A stretch of DNA of 40,090 nt from Oscillospiraceae bacterium (lineage in GTDB: Bacteria > Bacillota > Clostridia > Oscillospirales > Oscillospiraceae): contig SVKU01000020.1 of NCBI GenBank assembly GCA_015068245.1, positions 1-40,090 on the forward strand, given 5' to 3'. Position 1 is the stretch's first letter. Every line of letters starts with the position of its first letter. The translations under genes and the position numbers were made by a program. The notes below the pieces were generated by a model. That model did no database searches, was not told where the DNA came from, and saw only the letters and a list, made by a program, of their open reading frames with translations. Positions 23,554-30,351 of this stretch are shown here, piece after piece.

Positions 23554-23558
23554 CAACC

Positions 23559-23954
23559 ATGGAAGATAAGATCAAAAATCTGCTTAACAGAGCAAAAACA
23601 GCCGCACATATAGCCGGTGACGCTGCCGGCAAGGGTCTGAACGCCGCCTCCAAAAAGGGCAGCGAGATCGCTCAGTCCGCAAAGCTCAGCAAAAAAGTGT
23701 TTGACCTGGAAGGCGATATCAATATTCTGATGCAGAGCATCGGCAAAATGGTTTACGACACCCATTGCGGCATCGAAGTCAACGCCGAGGAACTGGAAGC
23801 CAAGCTTGGCGAAGCTGACGGCAAGTATGCAGAACTGGAATCCGCCCGTGAAGAACTGGCAGTGCTGAAAAACACCCGCAAGTGCGAAGTCTGCGGTGAA
23901 TATGTCAGCAAGGAAGACAAGTTCTGCAAAAACTGCGGAGCCGTTTTGGATTGA
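23559..23954 (+). CDS. Small protein with coiled coil and C-terminal zinc ribbon
   Basis: A 131-aa protein of unknown role. The N-terminal 45 residues are Ala/Lys-rich amphipathic helix, residues about 70-105 are a Glu-rich coiled coil, and the C-terminus is a zinc ribbon (CEVCGEYVSKEDKFCKNCG; two CxxC pairs). I chose ATG 23559, 8 nt after AAAGGA; an ATG at 23550 overlapping the hemZ stop is the alternative and would add three residues. It is directly behind hemZ and probably in the same transcript. Such proteins are frequent in Clostridia, with no assigned function. Confidence 0.78.
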   Translation: MEDKIKNLLNRAKTAAHIAGDAAGKGLNAASKKGSEIAQSAKLSKKVFDLEGDINILMQSIGKMVYDTHCGIEVNAEELEAKLGEADGKYAELESAREELAVLKNTRKCEVCGEYVSKEDKFCKNCGAVLD

Positions 23955-23980
23955 TTTTTGGTTAATCCAAAAATCAATCC
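23948..23980. terminator. Hairpin at the end of the zinc-ribbon gene
   Basis: GGATTGATTTTTGG, loop TTAAT, CCAAAAATCAATCC: a perfect 14-bp stem that includes the stop codon. There is no strong T-run, so termination may rely on the AT-rich repeat that follows. Confidence 0.6.
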
Positions 23981-24067
23981 AATTAATAATTAATAGTTAA
24001 TAATTAATATTGAATGAGTAACGTCAACTATTGGTTATTAATTATTAGTTCTTAATTATTAATTACT
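23981..24067. repeat. AT-rich heptamer arm pair before the amidohydrolase gene
   Basis: The left arm is AATTAAT, AATTAAT, AGTTAAT, AATTAAT then ATTG (23981-24012), in exact 7-bp register. The right arm (about 24033-24067) is inverted and again 7-bp periodic (TAATTAA type with one GAACTAA unit). It has the four-heptamer plan of the GC-rich arms, written in A and T. Confidence 0.75.
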
Positions 24068-24081
24068 AAAGAGGAATCATC

Positions 24082-25401
24082 ATGTCATACGATATTCTTT
24101 TCAAGGACATCACCCTCATCACCATGCGTGACGAGGCACCGGTGCTCCACAGCACCTGCCTTGGGGTCAAGGACGGCAAAATTGCCTACATGGGCCGCAA
24201 GGATCCCGGCGAAGCAAAGCGTGTGATCGACGGCCGGGGCAAGGTTCTTATGCCCGGACTTATCAACGCCCACACCCATCTGCCCATGACTCTCATGCGC
24301 GGCTATGCCGACGATTATGATTTGCAGACCTGGCTCAACGACTATATCTTCCCCGTGGAGGATAAGCTGGACAGCCGTGCCGTAAAGTGCGGCACTCTGC
24401 TGGGTATTGCCGAGGCTATCCGCACCGGCACCACTTCCGTCTCGGATATGTACTATTTCTGCGACGATATCTGCCGTGCGGTTGAGGAAAGCGGTATCAA
24501 AGCCAATATTTCCAGAAGCTGCGTCCTGTTTACCGACCCCATAGAGGACGATTTCCGGTTCGACACCCATCAGGGCTGCTCCGAATCTGCCGAGCTTTTT
24601 GAAAAATGGCATAAAGCAGACGACGGACGTATAAAAATAGATATGTCCATTCACGCTGAATACACCTCCAACTACCTGCTTTGGGAAGCTCTTTCCGACT
24701 TTGCAAAGGAAAAGGGCGCTGCCATGCAGGTGCATATCAGCGAAACCAAGTCCGAACACGAGCAGTGCCTTGACCGCCACGGTCTTACTCCTGCTTCCGT
24801 GCTCAGCTGCCACGGTGTGTTCGATGTGCCCGTTACCGCTGCCCATTGCGTATGGGTGGAGGACGAGGACATTGCCCTTATGGCAAGAAAAGGCGCCACC
24901 GCTGTACATAACCCGGTGAGCAACCTTAAGCTGGGCAGCGGTGTGGCTCCCGCCAAAAAGATGATGGAAGCCGGATTGAACGTAGCTCTGGGTACCGACG
25001 GCGTGGCTTCCAACAACAACCACGACATGTTCCGTGAGATCAACGCAGCAGCCCTTATCCACAAGGGCACCAACACAGATCCCACCTGCGTTACCGCATG
25101 GGAAGCTCTGAAAATGGCTACCGTTGGCGGTGCAAAGGCTCAGGGACGTGAAAACGAGTGCGGTCAGCTTGCCATCGGTTTCGATGCGGACCTTATCATG
25201 CTTGACCTTTCCGCGCCCCACATGGTTCCCTGCCACAACGTGATTTCCAACATCGTCTATTCTGCCACAGGAAACGACGTGTGTCTGACCATGGTTCGTG
25301 GTAATATCCTTTATGAGGACGGCGTATGGAACACCATCGACCTGACCGAGGTTTATCAGGAACTGGCAAACCACGCCATTCCCAAGCTGTTTGGGAAATA
25401 A
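24082..25401 (+). CDS. mtaD: Amidohydrolase, 5'-methylthioadenosine/S-adenosylhomocysteine deaminase-like
   Basis: A 439-aa member of the TRZ/ATZ (cytosine deaminase-like) amidohydrolases. Metal ligands are NAHTHLPMTLMRGYADD (62-78; H64 and H66), HISETKSE (about 226-233), AHCVWVEDEDI (about 255-265) and the Asp in GTDGVASNN (about 305-313). The HTHLPMTLLRG-like and GTDG..SNN signatures are those of MtaD/SAH deaminases, which convert SAH or MTA to the inosyl forms. GAGGAA lies 7 nt before ATG. Related guanine or 8-oxoguanine deaminases share the motifs, so the exact substrate is a prediction. A gene-less arm pair separates it from the next gene. Confidence 0.85.
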   Translation: MSYDILFKDITLITMRDEAPVLHSTCLGVKDGKIAYMGRKDPGEAKRVIDGRGKVLMPGLINAHTHLPMTLMRGYADDYDLQTWLNDYIFPVEDKLDSRAVKCGTLLGIAEAIRTGTTSVSDMYYFCDDICRAVEESGIKANISRSCVLFTDPIEDDFRFDTHQGCSESAELFEKWHKADDGRIKIDMSIHAEYTSNYLLWEALSDFAKEKGAAMQVHISETKSEHEQCLDRHGLTPASVLSCHGVFDVPVTAAHCVWVEDEDIALMARKGATAVHNPVSNLKLGSGVAPAKKMMEAGLNVALGTDGVASNNNHDMFREINAAALIHKGTNTDPTCVTAWEALKMATVGGAKAQGRENECGQLAIGFDADLIMLDLSAPHMVPCHNVISNIVYSATGNDVCLTMVRGNILYEDGVWNTIDLTEVYQELANHAIPKLFGK

Positions 25402-25410
25402 TAAAATAAG

Positions 25411-25532
25411 GCCCCCTTATGCTTAAGGGGGCTGGCATGGCGCAAGCCATGACTGGGGGATTGTCTGTTTGACTTCGACAACCCCTCCGTCTTCGCCATT
25501 GGCGAAGCCACCTCCCCTTACACAGGGGAGGC
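25411..25532. repeat. Gene-less inverted arm pair of the DUF559-cassette family, before spoVB-like gene
   Basis: Left arm 25411-25465: GCCCCCTTatgcttAAGGGGGC, TGGC, ATGGC-gca-AGCCAT, GACTGGGGGATTGTC. Right arm 25477-25532, inverted: GCCTCCCCtgtgtaaGGGGAGG, TGGC, TTCGCC-aat-GGCGAA, GACGGAGGGGTTGTC. Only 11 bp lie between the arms. Hairpin 1 and hairpin 2 both differ in sequence between the arms but keep pairing. Confidence 0.88.
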
Positions 25533-25551
25533 TCCCTTTTCCGGAGGTACT

Positions 25552-27147
25552 ATGCAAAAACAAAGTTTTCTTCACGGTGCAGCAGTCCTTGCGCTGGCAA
25601 CCGCCATCGTTAAGGTAATAGGTGCGCTGTATAAGATCCCCCTTGTGAATGTTCTCGGCTCCACGGGTTACAACTATTTCACAATGGGCTATAATATTTA
25701 CAGCGTGCTGCTGACCATTTCCACAGCCGGATTGCCTGTGGCCATGAGCCGCATGGTTTCCGAAGCGGCAACGCTGGGCAATGAACGGCAGATAAAGGTC
25801 ATTTATAAGGCCGCTTTAGCTGTTTTTATGACCATTGGTGTGCTGGGCAGCGCAATGATGCTTCTTTTCGCCCAGCAGCTTGCCAACTTTATGAACTCGC
25901 CCAACTCAGTCTATGCGATCCGTGCCCTGTCCCCCGCAGTGCTGTTCGTGTGCATTATGTCCAGCTTCCGGGGATTCTATCAGGGTCAGTCCAACATGAC
26001 GCCCACCTCCGTTTCCCAGGTGCTGGAAGCTCTGTGCAAGCTGGTTATCGGGCTTGGCGCCGCATACTATCTGACCAACCTGGGCAAAAGTCCCGAGGTC
26101 GCTGCCGGCGGTGCCATCATCGGCGTTACCGTTGGCACCATCGTGGGTGCGCTTTACCTGTTCAGGCTGTTTCTTAAAACAACCTCTGCCATGGGTCGCA
26201 CCGGTACGGAACTCAGTCTTGGCGTGACCATGAAACAGCTGCTTTCTATCGCTGTGCCCATCAGCATCGGTGCAGCAGGACTGCAGATAATCAACACTAT
26301 AGACTCCAAAATAATCATGGGCCGTCTTATCTACTCCGTTGGCCTTACTCAGCTGGAGGCGGATTCCTACAGCGGCATTTACGGCTCTGCCCAGACACTG
26401 TTTAACCTGCCCGCAGCATTCATCGTGCCCATAACCATTTCCGTTATTCCCAATGTCACCGAGCAGCTGACTCTTAAGAACCGCCGTGCAGCTCTCAAGC
26501 TGGAGCAGTCGGCTTACCGCATTACCACCCTGCTGGCTCTGCCCTGCGGTATCGGTCTGGCGGTGCTGTCGGAGCCTATTCAGCGGATGCTGTATTCCAG
26601 ATACTCCGACGGTGAGCTGGAGGTTGCGGGAGCTTTGCTGGCCATACTGGGCGTTGCGGTCATTTTCAACTGCCTTGTGCTGCTGACCAACGCGATTTTA
26701 CAGGCTCACGGCCATGCCATGGTTCCTGTGGTGACCATGATATCCGGCGGTCTTGTGAAGCTTGGCATCAACTATCTGCTGGTTGGCAACCCGGAAATAA
26801 ATATTGTAGGCGCACCCATAGGCACATTGATATGCTATGCATTTATCACGACCATGAACCTTATCGCCATGAAATACCTGTTCCGTCAAAAGGTGGGGCT
26901 GGGGAGAATCGTGCTGAAACCAATACTGGCAACAGCTGCCATGGCGGTGGTCGCGTTCATGGTAAACGACGTACTTTCCACCATGATTTCCCCCAGCATC
27001 GCCTGTGTTGCGGCTATCGGGCTGGCAGCCTGTACCTATGTTGTTTTTGTGCTTTTGCTGCGAATAATCACTTATGATGACTGCTTATTGCTGCCAAAAG
27101 GCAAAAAAATTGCCAGAATTTTAAAAATTCGCCCAGAAAACAGGTAA
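25552..27147 (+). CDS. Polysaccharide/lipid flippase of the SpoVB/MVF family (YabM-like)
   Basis: A 531-aa integral membrane protein with about 14 hydrophobic helices, in the MOP superfamily. The N-terminus (KVIGALYKIPLVNVLG, then YNIYSVLLTISTAGLPVAMSRMVSE) and SSFRGFYQGQSNMTPTSVSQVLEAL (about 137-161) are signature segments of SpoVB/YabM/YtgP proteins, which move lipid-linked cell-wall precursors. In B. subtilis yabM lies directly before yabN (mazG-type) in the same block, and the same order is seen here, so YabM is the best match; a role in sporulation or peptidoglycan is inferred. GGAGG is only 4 nt from the ATG, a short spacing. An inverted-repeat element ends 20 bp upstream. Confidence 0.88.
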   Translation: MQKQSFLHGAAVLALATAIVKVIGALYKIPLVNVLGSTGYNYFTMGYNIYSVLLTISTAGLPVAMSRMVSEAATLGNERQIKVIYKAALAVFMTIGVLGSAMMLLFAQQLANFMNSPNSVYAIRALSPAVLFVCIMSSFRGFYQGQSNMTPTSVSQVLEALCKLVIGLGAAYYLTNLGKSPEVAAGGAIIGVTVGTIVGALYLFRLFLKTTSAMGRTGTELSLGVTMKQLLSIAVPISIGAAGLQIINTIDSKIIMGRLIYSVGLTQLEADSYSGIYGSAQTLFNLPAAFIVPITISVIPNVTEQLTLKNRRAALKLEQSAYRITTLLALPCGIGLAVLSEPIQRMLYSRYSDGELEVAGALLAILGVAVIFNCLVLLTNAILQAHGHAMVPVVTMISGGLVKLGINYLLVGNPEINIVGAPIGTLICYAFITTMNLIAMKYLFRQKVGLGRIVLKPILATAAMAVVAFMVNDVLSTMISPSIACVAAIGLAACTYVVFVLLLRIITYDDCLLLPKGKKIARILKIRPENR

Positions 27148-27172
27148 AAGGGCTTGCGGAGATATAAGAAAT

Positions 27173-27847
27173 ATGATAAATTTTGATAGGAAAAATTCAT
27201 ATGGGTTTGAGGATCTGTGCCGTATTGTCGAGATACTGCGTGCTCCCGGCGGATGCCCCTGGGACATGATCCAGACCCACGAAAGCATACGCCGCAATTT
27301 CCTCGAAGAGGCCTATGAAGTCTGCGAGGCTATCGACGAGCAGGATACCGACCATCTTTGCGAGGAACTGGGCGATGTTATGCTTCAGGTGGTATTCCAT
27401 GCCGGCATCGAGAAAGATGCAGGCATGTTCACTGTGGACGACGTTTGCGACGGCGTTTGCAAAAAGCTGATCCGCCGTCATCCCCATGTTTTTGCCGACG
27501 TTCAGGTGGCTGATGCCGACGAAGTGCTGGACAACTGGGAGGAGATCAAAAAGCAGGAACGTGGCCAGAAAGACAACGCTTCTGTGCTGGACTCCGTTGC
27601 CAGGTCTCTGCCGGCACTGTGGAGAGCAGACAAGCTGCTTAAAAAGGCAGGCGGCTTTGGAGCCGACTGCTGGCAGCAGCTGGACAGGCTGCAGGCTTCC
27701 GCCTCCGCTCAGCCGGACGAAAAGAATGTTGGCGATCTGCTGTTTGCCGCCGTTGCGCTGGCAAGGCAGGGCGGTGTTGACCCCGAGGATGCCCTGAACG
27801 CAGCCTGCGACCGCTTTATTGAAGAGTATCGCCAAAGGGAAAACTAA
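27173..27847 (+). CDS. mazG: Nucleoside triphosphate pyrophosphohydrolase, MazG type (YabN-like)
   Basis: Hydrolyses NTPs to NMP and pyrophosphate, cleaning the nucleotide pool. At 224 aa it has GGCPWDMIQTHESIRRNFLEEAYEV at about 26-50 (GCPWD..QTH..L.....EE..E), with Mg2+ ligands EEAYE (45-49) and EELGD (64-68), the classic EExxE-ExxD pattern. A second, degenerate half follows (VARSLPALWRADKLLKKAGGFG, about 142-163). B. subtilis YabN has an extra N-terminal methyltransferase-like domain that is absent here. The start ATG lies about 11 nt after GGAG. It is the second gene of the sporulation/division block and is probably co-transcribed with hup. Confidence 0.92.
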   Translation: MINFDRKNSYGFEDLCRIVEILRAPGGCPWDMIQTHESIRRNFLEEAYEVCEAIDEQDTDHLCEELGDVMLQVVFHAGIEKDAGMFTVDDVCDGVCKKLIRRHPHVFADVQVADADEVLDNWEEIKKQERGQKDNASVLDSVARSLPALWRADKLLKKAGGFGADCWQQLDRLQASASAQPDEKNVGDLLFAAVALARQGGVDPEDALNAACDRFIEEYRQREN

Positions 27848-27862
27848 TTTGTTTACAACGCG

Positions 27863-27880
27863 CCATGGAATTTTCCATGG
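27863..27880. promoter_or_regulatory. Perfect 18-bp palindrome ahead of hup
   Basis: CCATGGAA-tt.TTCCATGG lies 16 bp after the mazG stop and 35 bp before the hup start. It could be a weak terminator or attenuator hairpin, or an operator. No T-run follows. Confidence 0.5.
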
Positions 27881-27914
27881 ATTTACTCAAGAAAAATTAA
27901 TGGAGGAACTCAAA

Positions 27915-28190
27915 ATGAACAAAGCAGAACTTATCGCAGCAGCAGCCGAAAAGGCCGGCCTGTCCAAGAAGGATACCGAGAAGGCATTTGCCGCTATCAT
28001 CGATACCGTTACCGAATCTCTCGCCGCCGGCGAAAAGGTTCAGGTTGTTGGCTTCGGCGTTTTCGACATCAAGAACCGCCCCGCCCGCACCGGCCGCAAC
28101 CCCCGCACCAAGGAAGCTATCGAAATTCCCGCTGCAAAGCTGCCCGTTTTCAAGCCCGGCAAGGCTCTGAAAGACAAGGTTGATGCCTAA
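27915..28190 (+). CDS. hup: DNA-binding protein HU
   Basis: A histone-like dimeric nucleoid protein of 91 aa. The whole HU signature is visible: MNKAELIAAAAEKAGLSKKD at the start, GFGVFDIKNRPARTGRNP (about 46-63, the DNA-inserting beta arm) and a C-terminal PVFKPGKALKD. GGAGG lies 8 nt before ATG 27915; the longer open frame upstream overlaps mazG and is not used. A strong terminator follows. Its place between mazG and the S4-domain gene is common in Clostridia. Confidence 0.96.
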   Translation: MNKAELIAAAAEKAGLSKKDTEKAFAAIIDTVTESLAAGEKVQVVGFGVFDIKNRPARTGRNPRTKEAIEIPAAKLPVFKPGKALKDKVDA

Positions 28191-28193
28191 TTG

Positions 28194-28233
28194 AATAAAT
28201 ATGGGTGCCGCAAAAGCGGCACCCACATTTATT
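28194..28233 (+). terminator. Terminator of hup
   Basis: GGGTGCCGC-aaaa-GCGGCACCC (28203-28224), extended by AATAAAT/ATTTATT on the outside. It is a strong stem with an AT-rich right flank. Confidence 0.85.
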
Positions 28234-28440
28234 AGGTATCAGGGAGCAGGTATCAGGGGGCAGTAACACACATTATGCGCACTCAACAGATGCATACATT
28301 ATTTAATCAAAAACAAAAGAAATGCCTTTAATCGAATACATCGGTTCCTGCTAATAATCAGTTATTAGTTAAAAGCTCTATTGAGAAGTATGCAGCTGGA
28401 TATGCAAATACTGCCCCCTGCTCCCTGACCCCTGACCCCT
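28234..28440. repeat. Gene-less heptamer arm pair between hup and rqcP
   Basis: Left arm 28234-28265: AGGTATC, AGGGAGC, AGGTATC, AGGGGGC, AGTA. Right arm 28409-28440, inverted: AGGGGTC, AGGGGTC, AGGGAGC, AGGGGGC, AGTA. Both arms are 32 bp. The 143-bp interior is AT-rich and codes for nothing recognisable. It looks like an empty version of the four-helix-bundle cassette at 34001-34434. Confidence 0.88.
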
Positions 28441-28466
28441 ATTTTGCAAACAAAGGAGCATATACC

Positions 28467-28706
28467 ATGAGACTTGACAAATATTTAAAAGTTTCCCGAA
28501 TTATCAAACGCCGTACCGTTGCCAACGAAGCCTGCGACAATCAGCGTGTCACCGTCAACGGCAAACCTGCCAAGGCAGGTTATGAAGTAAAGATCGGCGA
28601 CGTGATTGAAATTCGGTTCGGCGAAAAACGCACCCGTGTGGAGGTTTTGAGCCTCAGCGAGAATCCCAGAAAAGAAGAAGCCGCCGCAATGTATAGGGAA
28701 CTTTGA
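28467..28706 (+). CDS. rqcP: S4-domain RNA-binding protein RqcP (YabO/HslR type)
   Basis: A 79-aa S4-domain protein. MRLDKYLKVSRIIKRRTVANEAC (1-23) and VTVNGKPAKAGYEVKIGDVIEI (about 29-50) are the S4 fold signature. B. subtilis RqcP (YabO) joins RqcH on stalled 50S subunits during C-terminal alanine tailing; the same position next to yabP supports this identity. GGAG lies 8 nt before ATG. Its 3' end (the codons for AAMYREL plus stop) is duplicated as a 23-bp direct repeat on the far side of the DUF559 cassette, at 29187-29209, which marks the insertion. Confidence 0.93.
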   Translation: MRLDKYLKVSRIIKRRTVANEACDNQRVTVNGKPAKAGYEVKIGDVIEIRFGEKRTRVEVLSLSENPRKEEAAAMYREL

Positions 28707-29209
28707 TAAAGCAAACACCGCCTTAACCTCCCTCTGATGAGGGAGGTGGCATTTGCAAAGCAAATGACGGAGGGAGAGAATGAAACCATACAATAAAGAA
28801 AATATCCCACTGGCAAAAGAACTGCGAAAAAACATGACTCCGCGGGAACGAAAACTATGGTATCAGTTTTTACGGTGTTACCCGGTTCGGTTTCAGCGTC
28901 AAAAGGCAATCGGTAATTATATTGCCGATTTTTATTGTGCCAAGGCTCAACTGGTAGTTGAGCTGGATGGCGCTGGTCATTACGAGGATTCACAAATGGA
29001 AAAAGACAAGCTGCGCTCGCTTGAATTGGAGCAGATGAATCTGCAGGTAATCAGAATATGCAATCTTGATGTTGACCAAAATTTCAGTGGAGTGTGTGAA
29101 TATATTGATATGGCTGTAAAAAGGTCTCTCCCTCCGTCTTCGCCAGCGGCGAAGACACCTCCCTCATCAGAGGGAGGTTGAATTGTCGCCGCCATGTATA
29201 GGGAACTTT
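28682..29209. mobile_element. DUF559-nuclease cassette: 55-bp inverted arms inside a 23-bp direct duplication
   Basis: From outside in: a direct repeat CGCCGC-a/c-ATGTATAGGGAACTTT (28682-28704 and 29187-29209, one mismatch), which is the 3' end of rqcP; then inverted arms at 28725-28779 and 29125-29179. Each arm is AACCTCCCTC-tgat-GAGGGAGG, TG, a 17-nt hairpin region, then GACGGAGGGAGAGA. The outer 24 and inner 14 bases are identical between arms, while the 17-nt middle is entirely different (ATTTGC-aaa-GCAAAT versus TTCGCC-gct-GGCGAA). Between them is only the DUF559 gene. The left arm gives the gene its GGAGG, the right arm its C-terminal codons and stop. The duplication resembles a target-site duplication, and the unit interrupts the rqcP-yabP junction. 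Confidence 0.82.
28780..29181 (+). CDS. DUF559 endonuclease-like protein (Vsr/PD-(D/E)XK-type fold) carried by an inverted-repeat cassette
   Basis: A 133-aa protein. TPRERKLWYQFLR (20-32), RFQRQKAIGNYIADFYC (37-53) and LVVELDGAGHYE (58-69) are the conserved core of DUF559, which is related to very-short-patch-repair nucleases; D50 in ADFYC and E62 in VVELDG are candidate metal ligands. NLQVIRI near 90 is the final strand. The tail after residue 113 (KRSLPPSSPAAKTPPSSEGG) is simply the translation of the right inverted arm and differs in character from the rest. GGAGG, from the left arm, is 6 nt before ATG. The biochemical role is unproven for the family; its position between mobile-looking arms suggests it acts on the arms or is propagated by them. 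Confidence 0.85.
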   Translation: MKPYNKENIPLAKELRKNMTPRERKLWYQFLRCYPVRFQRQKAIGNYIADFYCAKAQLVVELDGAGHYEDSQMEKDKLRSLELEQMNLQVIRICNLDVDQNFSGVCEYIDMAVKRSLPPSSPAAKTPPSSEGG

Positions 29210-29240
29210 AAACAAATACGGCAATTGTCATACATTCCCT

Positions 29241-29279
29241 CCTCCCTGCATATGCTTTACAAAGCATGTACAAGGGAGG
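29241..29279 (+). promoter_or_regulatory. Hairpin that buries the yabP ribosome binding site
   Basis: CCTCCCT (29241-29247) pairs with AGGGAGG (29273-29279), the Shine-Dalgarno of yabP, and ATGCTT/AAGCAT extends the stem around a TACA loop. The start ATG is 7 nt downstream. A folded transcript would hide the site, so yabP translation may be gated, or the hairpin could be another relic of the repeat family. Confidence 0.6.
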
Positions 29280-29286
29280 TAATAAC

Positions 29287-29565
29287 ATGGCAGCATATGA
29301 ACTTAACAAGCCGCAGACGAACAACATCATTCTTGAAGATCGCACCAGACTCAGCGTGACCGGCGTGGAGGACGTGGACAGCTTTGACGAAACCGTTGTT
29401 GTGATGTACACTTCCGGCGGTACGCTGGTAATAAGGGGCAATGACCTTCGTTTGGAGAAGCTGAGCCTTGATATCGGCGAGCTTTCCCTCACCGGAAATA
29501 TTGATTCCATGCAGTATGAGCATAGCGCAGGCGGCGGCTCATTCTTTTCCCGCCTGTTTGGCTGA
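29287..29565 (+). CDS. yabP: Sporulation protein YabP
   Basis: A 92-aa protein of the YabP/YqfC family, made in sporulating cells and needed for spore cortex or coat development in Bacillus. NNIILEDRTRLSVTGVEDVDSFDE (about 12-35) with VVVMYTSGGTLVIRGNDLRLEKLSLDIGEL (about 37-66) is the beta-rich family signature. The start ATG 29287 follows GGGAGG by 7 nt. The stop overlaps the yabQ start (TGATG), so the two are coupled. In B. subtilis yabP follows yabO directly; here the DUF559 cassette has been inserted between them. Confidence 0.93.
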   Translation: MAAYELNKPQTNNIILEDRTRLSVTGVEDVDSFDETVVVMYTSGGTLVIRGNDLRLEKLSLDIGELSLTGNIDSMQYEHSAGGGSFFSRLFG

Positions 29566-30224
29566 TGGAGCTGCCTGTATCGCTGCAAAGCTGGCAGTTT
29601 TGCGCCTGCCTGCTGGCGGGGCTTGCACTGGCTGCGATTTATGACATACTGAAAATGCTGCGCAGGCTTACACGCCTGCCGTACTGGCCCATGGACATCA
29701 TTTTCAGCCTCGTGCTGCTGCTGACTGTGCCGGCGCTGGCTCTGTATGTAGGCGGCGGTGATTTCCGTCTGTTCTTTTTTCCTGCTTTGGTGCTCGGTGC
29801 GGTGTTCTGGTTTATAACAATAAGCCCTCTGTTTTCGGCTGTAATGCTGTGGATTGGCGACATTTTTGGTCTCTGCGTGAGAATTTTGACCGTCCCTGTA
29901 AGGGCGCTGAAAAATAAAATCAATTTTCTTATCCAAAAATCAAAAAATATCTTTCAATTTATTAAAAAGTGTTATACAATAAAAAAGGTTACCATAACAT
30001 CAGAAAGCCTTCGCCTGAAGAAAGGAGCCGGGAGAATTGGTACGTTCATCTTTAATAACAAAACTGGTCCTGCTGGCAGTGGCGATTTACGCAGTGGCGT
30101 CACTTCTGTCCATGACAGGCAGAATCCAGGACGCTCAGGCAGAAAACGAAAGCCTGACCGCCCAGGTGGAGGCCGCCAACCTGGAAAACGAAAGGCTTCG
30201 GCAGGAGATCGAGCAGTACAGTGA
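29565..30224 (+). CDS. yabQ: Sporulation protein YabQ, with a 3' end overlapping divIC by 188 bp
   Basis: A membrane protein of the spore-forming programme. Four hydrophobic segments occupy about 9-120 (CLLAGLALAAIYDILKMLRR, then FSLVLLLTVPALALYVGG, FFFPALVLGAVFWFITI and LFSAVMLWIGDIFGL), matching YabQ topology. Residues after about 157 (GRIGTFIFNN to the end) are an out-of-frame reading of divIC and look non-native (Gly/Arg/Pro-rich), so either the natural stop has been lost or the true C-terminus differs through a frameshift near 29960-30030. ATG 29565 overlaps the yabP stop. Function beyond a sporulation requirement is not known. Confidence 0.85.
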   Translation: MELPVSLQSWQFCACLLAGLALAAIYDILKMLRRLTRLPYWPMDIIFSLVLLLTVPALALYVGGGDFRLFFFPALVLGAVFWFITISPLFSAVMLWIGDIFGLCVRILTVPVRALKNKINFLIQKSKNIFQFIKKCYTIKKVTITSESLRLKKGAGRIGTFIFNNKTGPAGSGDLRSGVTSVHDRQNPGRSGRKRKPDRPGGGRQPGKRKASAGDRAVQ

Positions 30225-30306
30225 AGAAAGCACAGAGGATATTGCCCGGGATCAGCTTGGTTTAGTATCCGAAGGAGAGATCCTTTTCTACGACGTGGGA
30301 AAATAG
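30037..30306 (+). CDS. divIC: Septum formation initiator, DivIC/FtsL-like
   Basis: An 89-aa single-pass division protein: a short cytoplasmic start, one transmembrane helix (LVLLAVAIYAVASLLSMTG, about 10-28), a leucine-zipper-like coiled coil (about 29-63) and a short conserved tail (IARDQLGLVSEGEILFYDV). It would sit in the divisome with FtsL and FtsQ/DivIB. The start is TTG at 30037, 9 nt after AAGGAG. The whole 5' two thirds overlaps the tail of the yabQ frame. Order yabQ-divIC-yabR is the conserved one. Confidence 0.92.
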   Translation: MVRSSLITKLVLLAVAIYAVASLLSMTGRIQDAQAENESLTAQVEAANLENERLRQEIEQYSEESTEDIARDQLGLVSEGEILFYDVGK

Positions 30307-30351
30307 ACAAACATTCAGGGGAAAATACGAAGGAGGAAGCAGCACAGCTGT

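Noticed and set aside
22087-23556. 489-codon antisense frame under hemZ, and a similar 429-codon frame under the amidohydrolase (24085-25374)
   Set aside because: The plus-strand genes have intact catalytic motifs; the antisense frames reflect GC-biased codon use.
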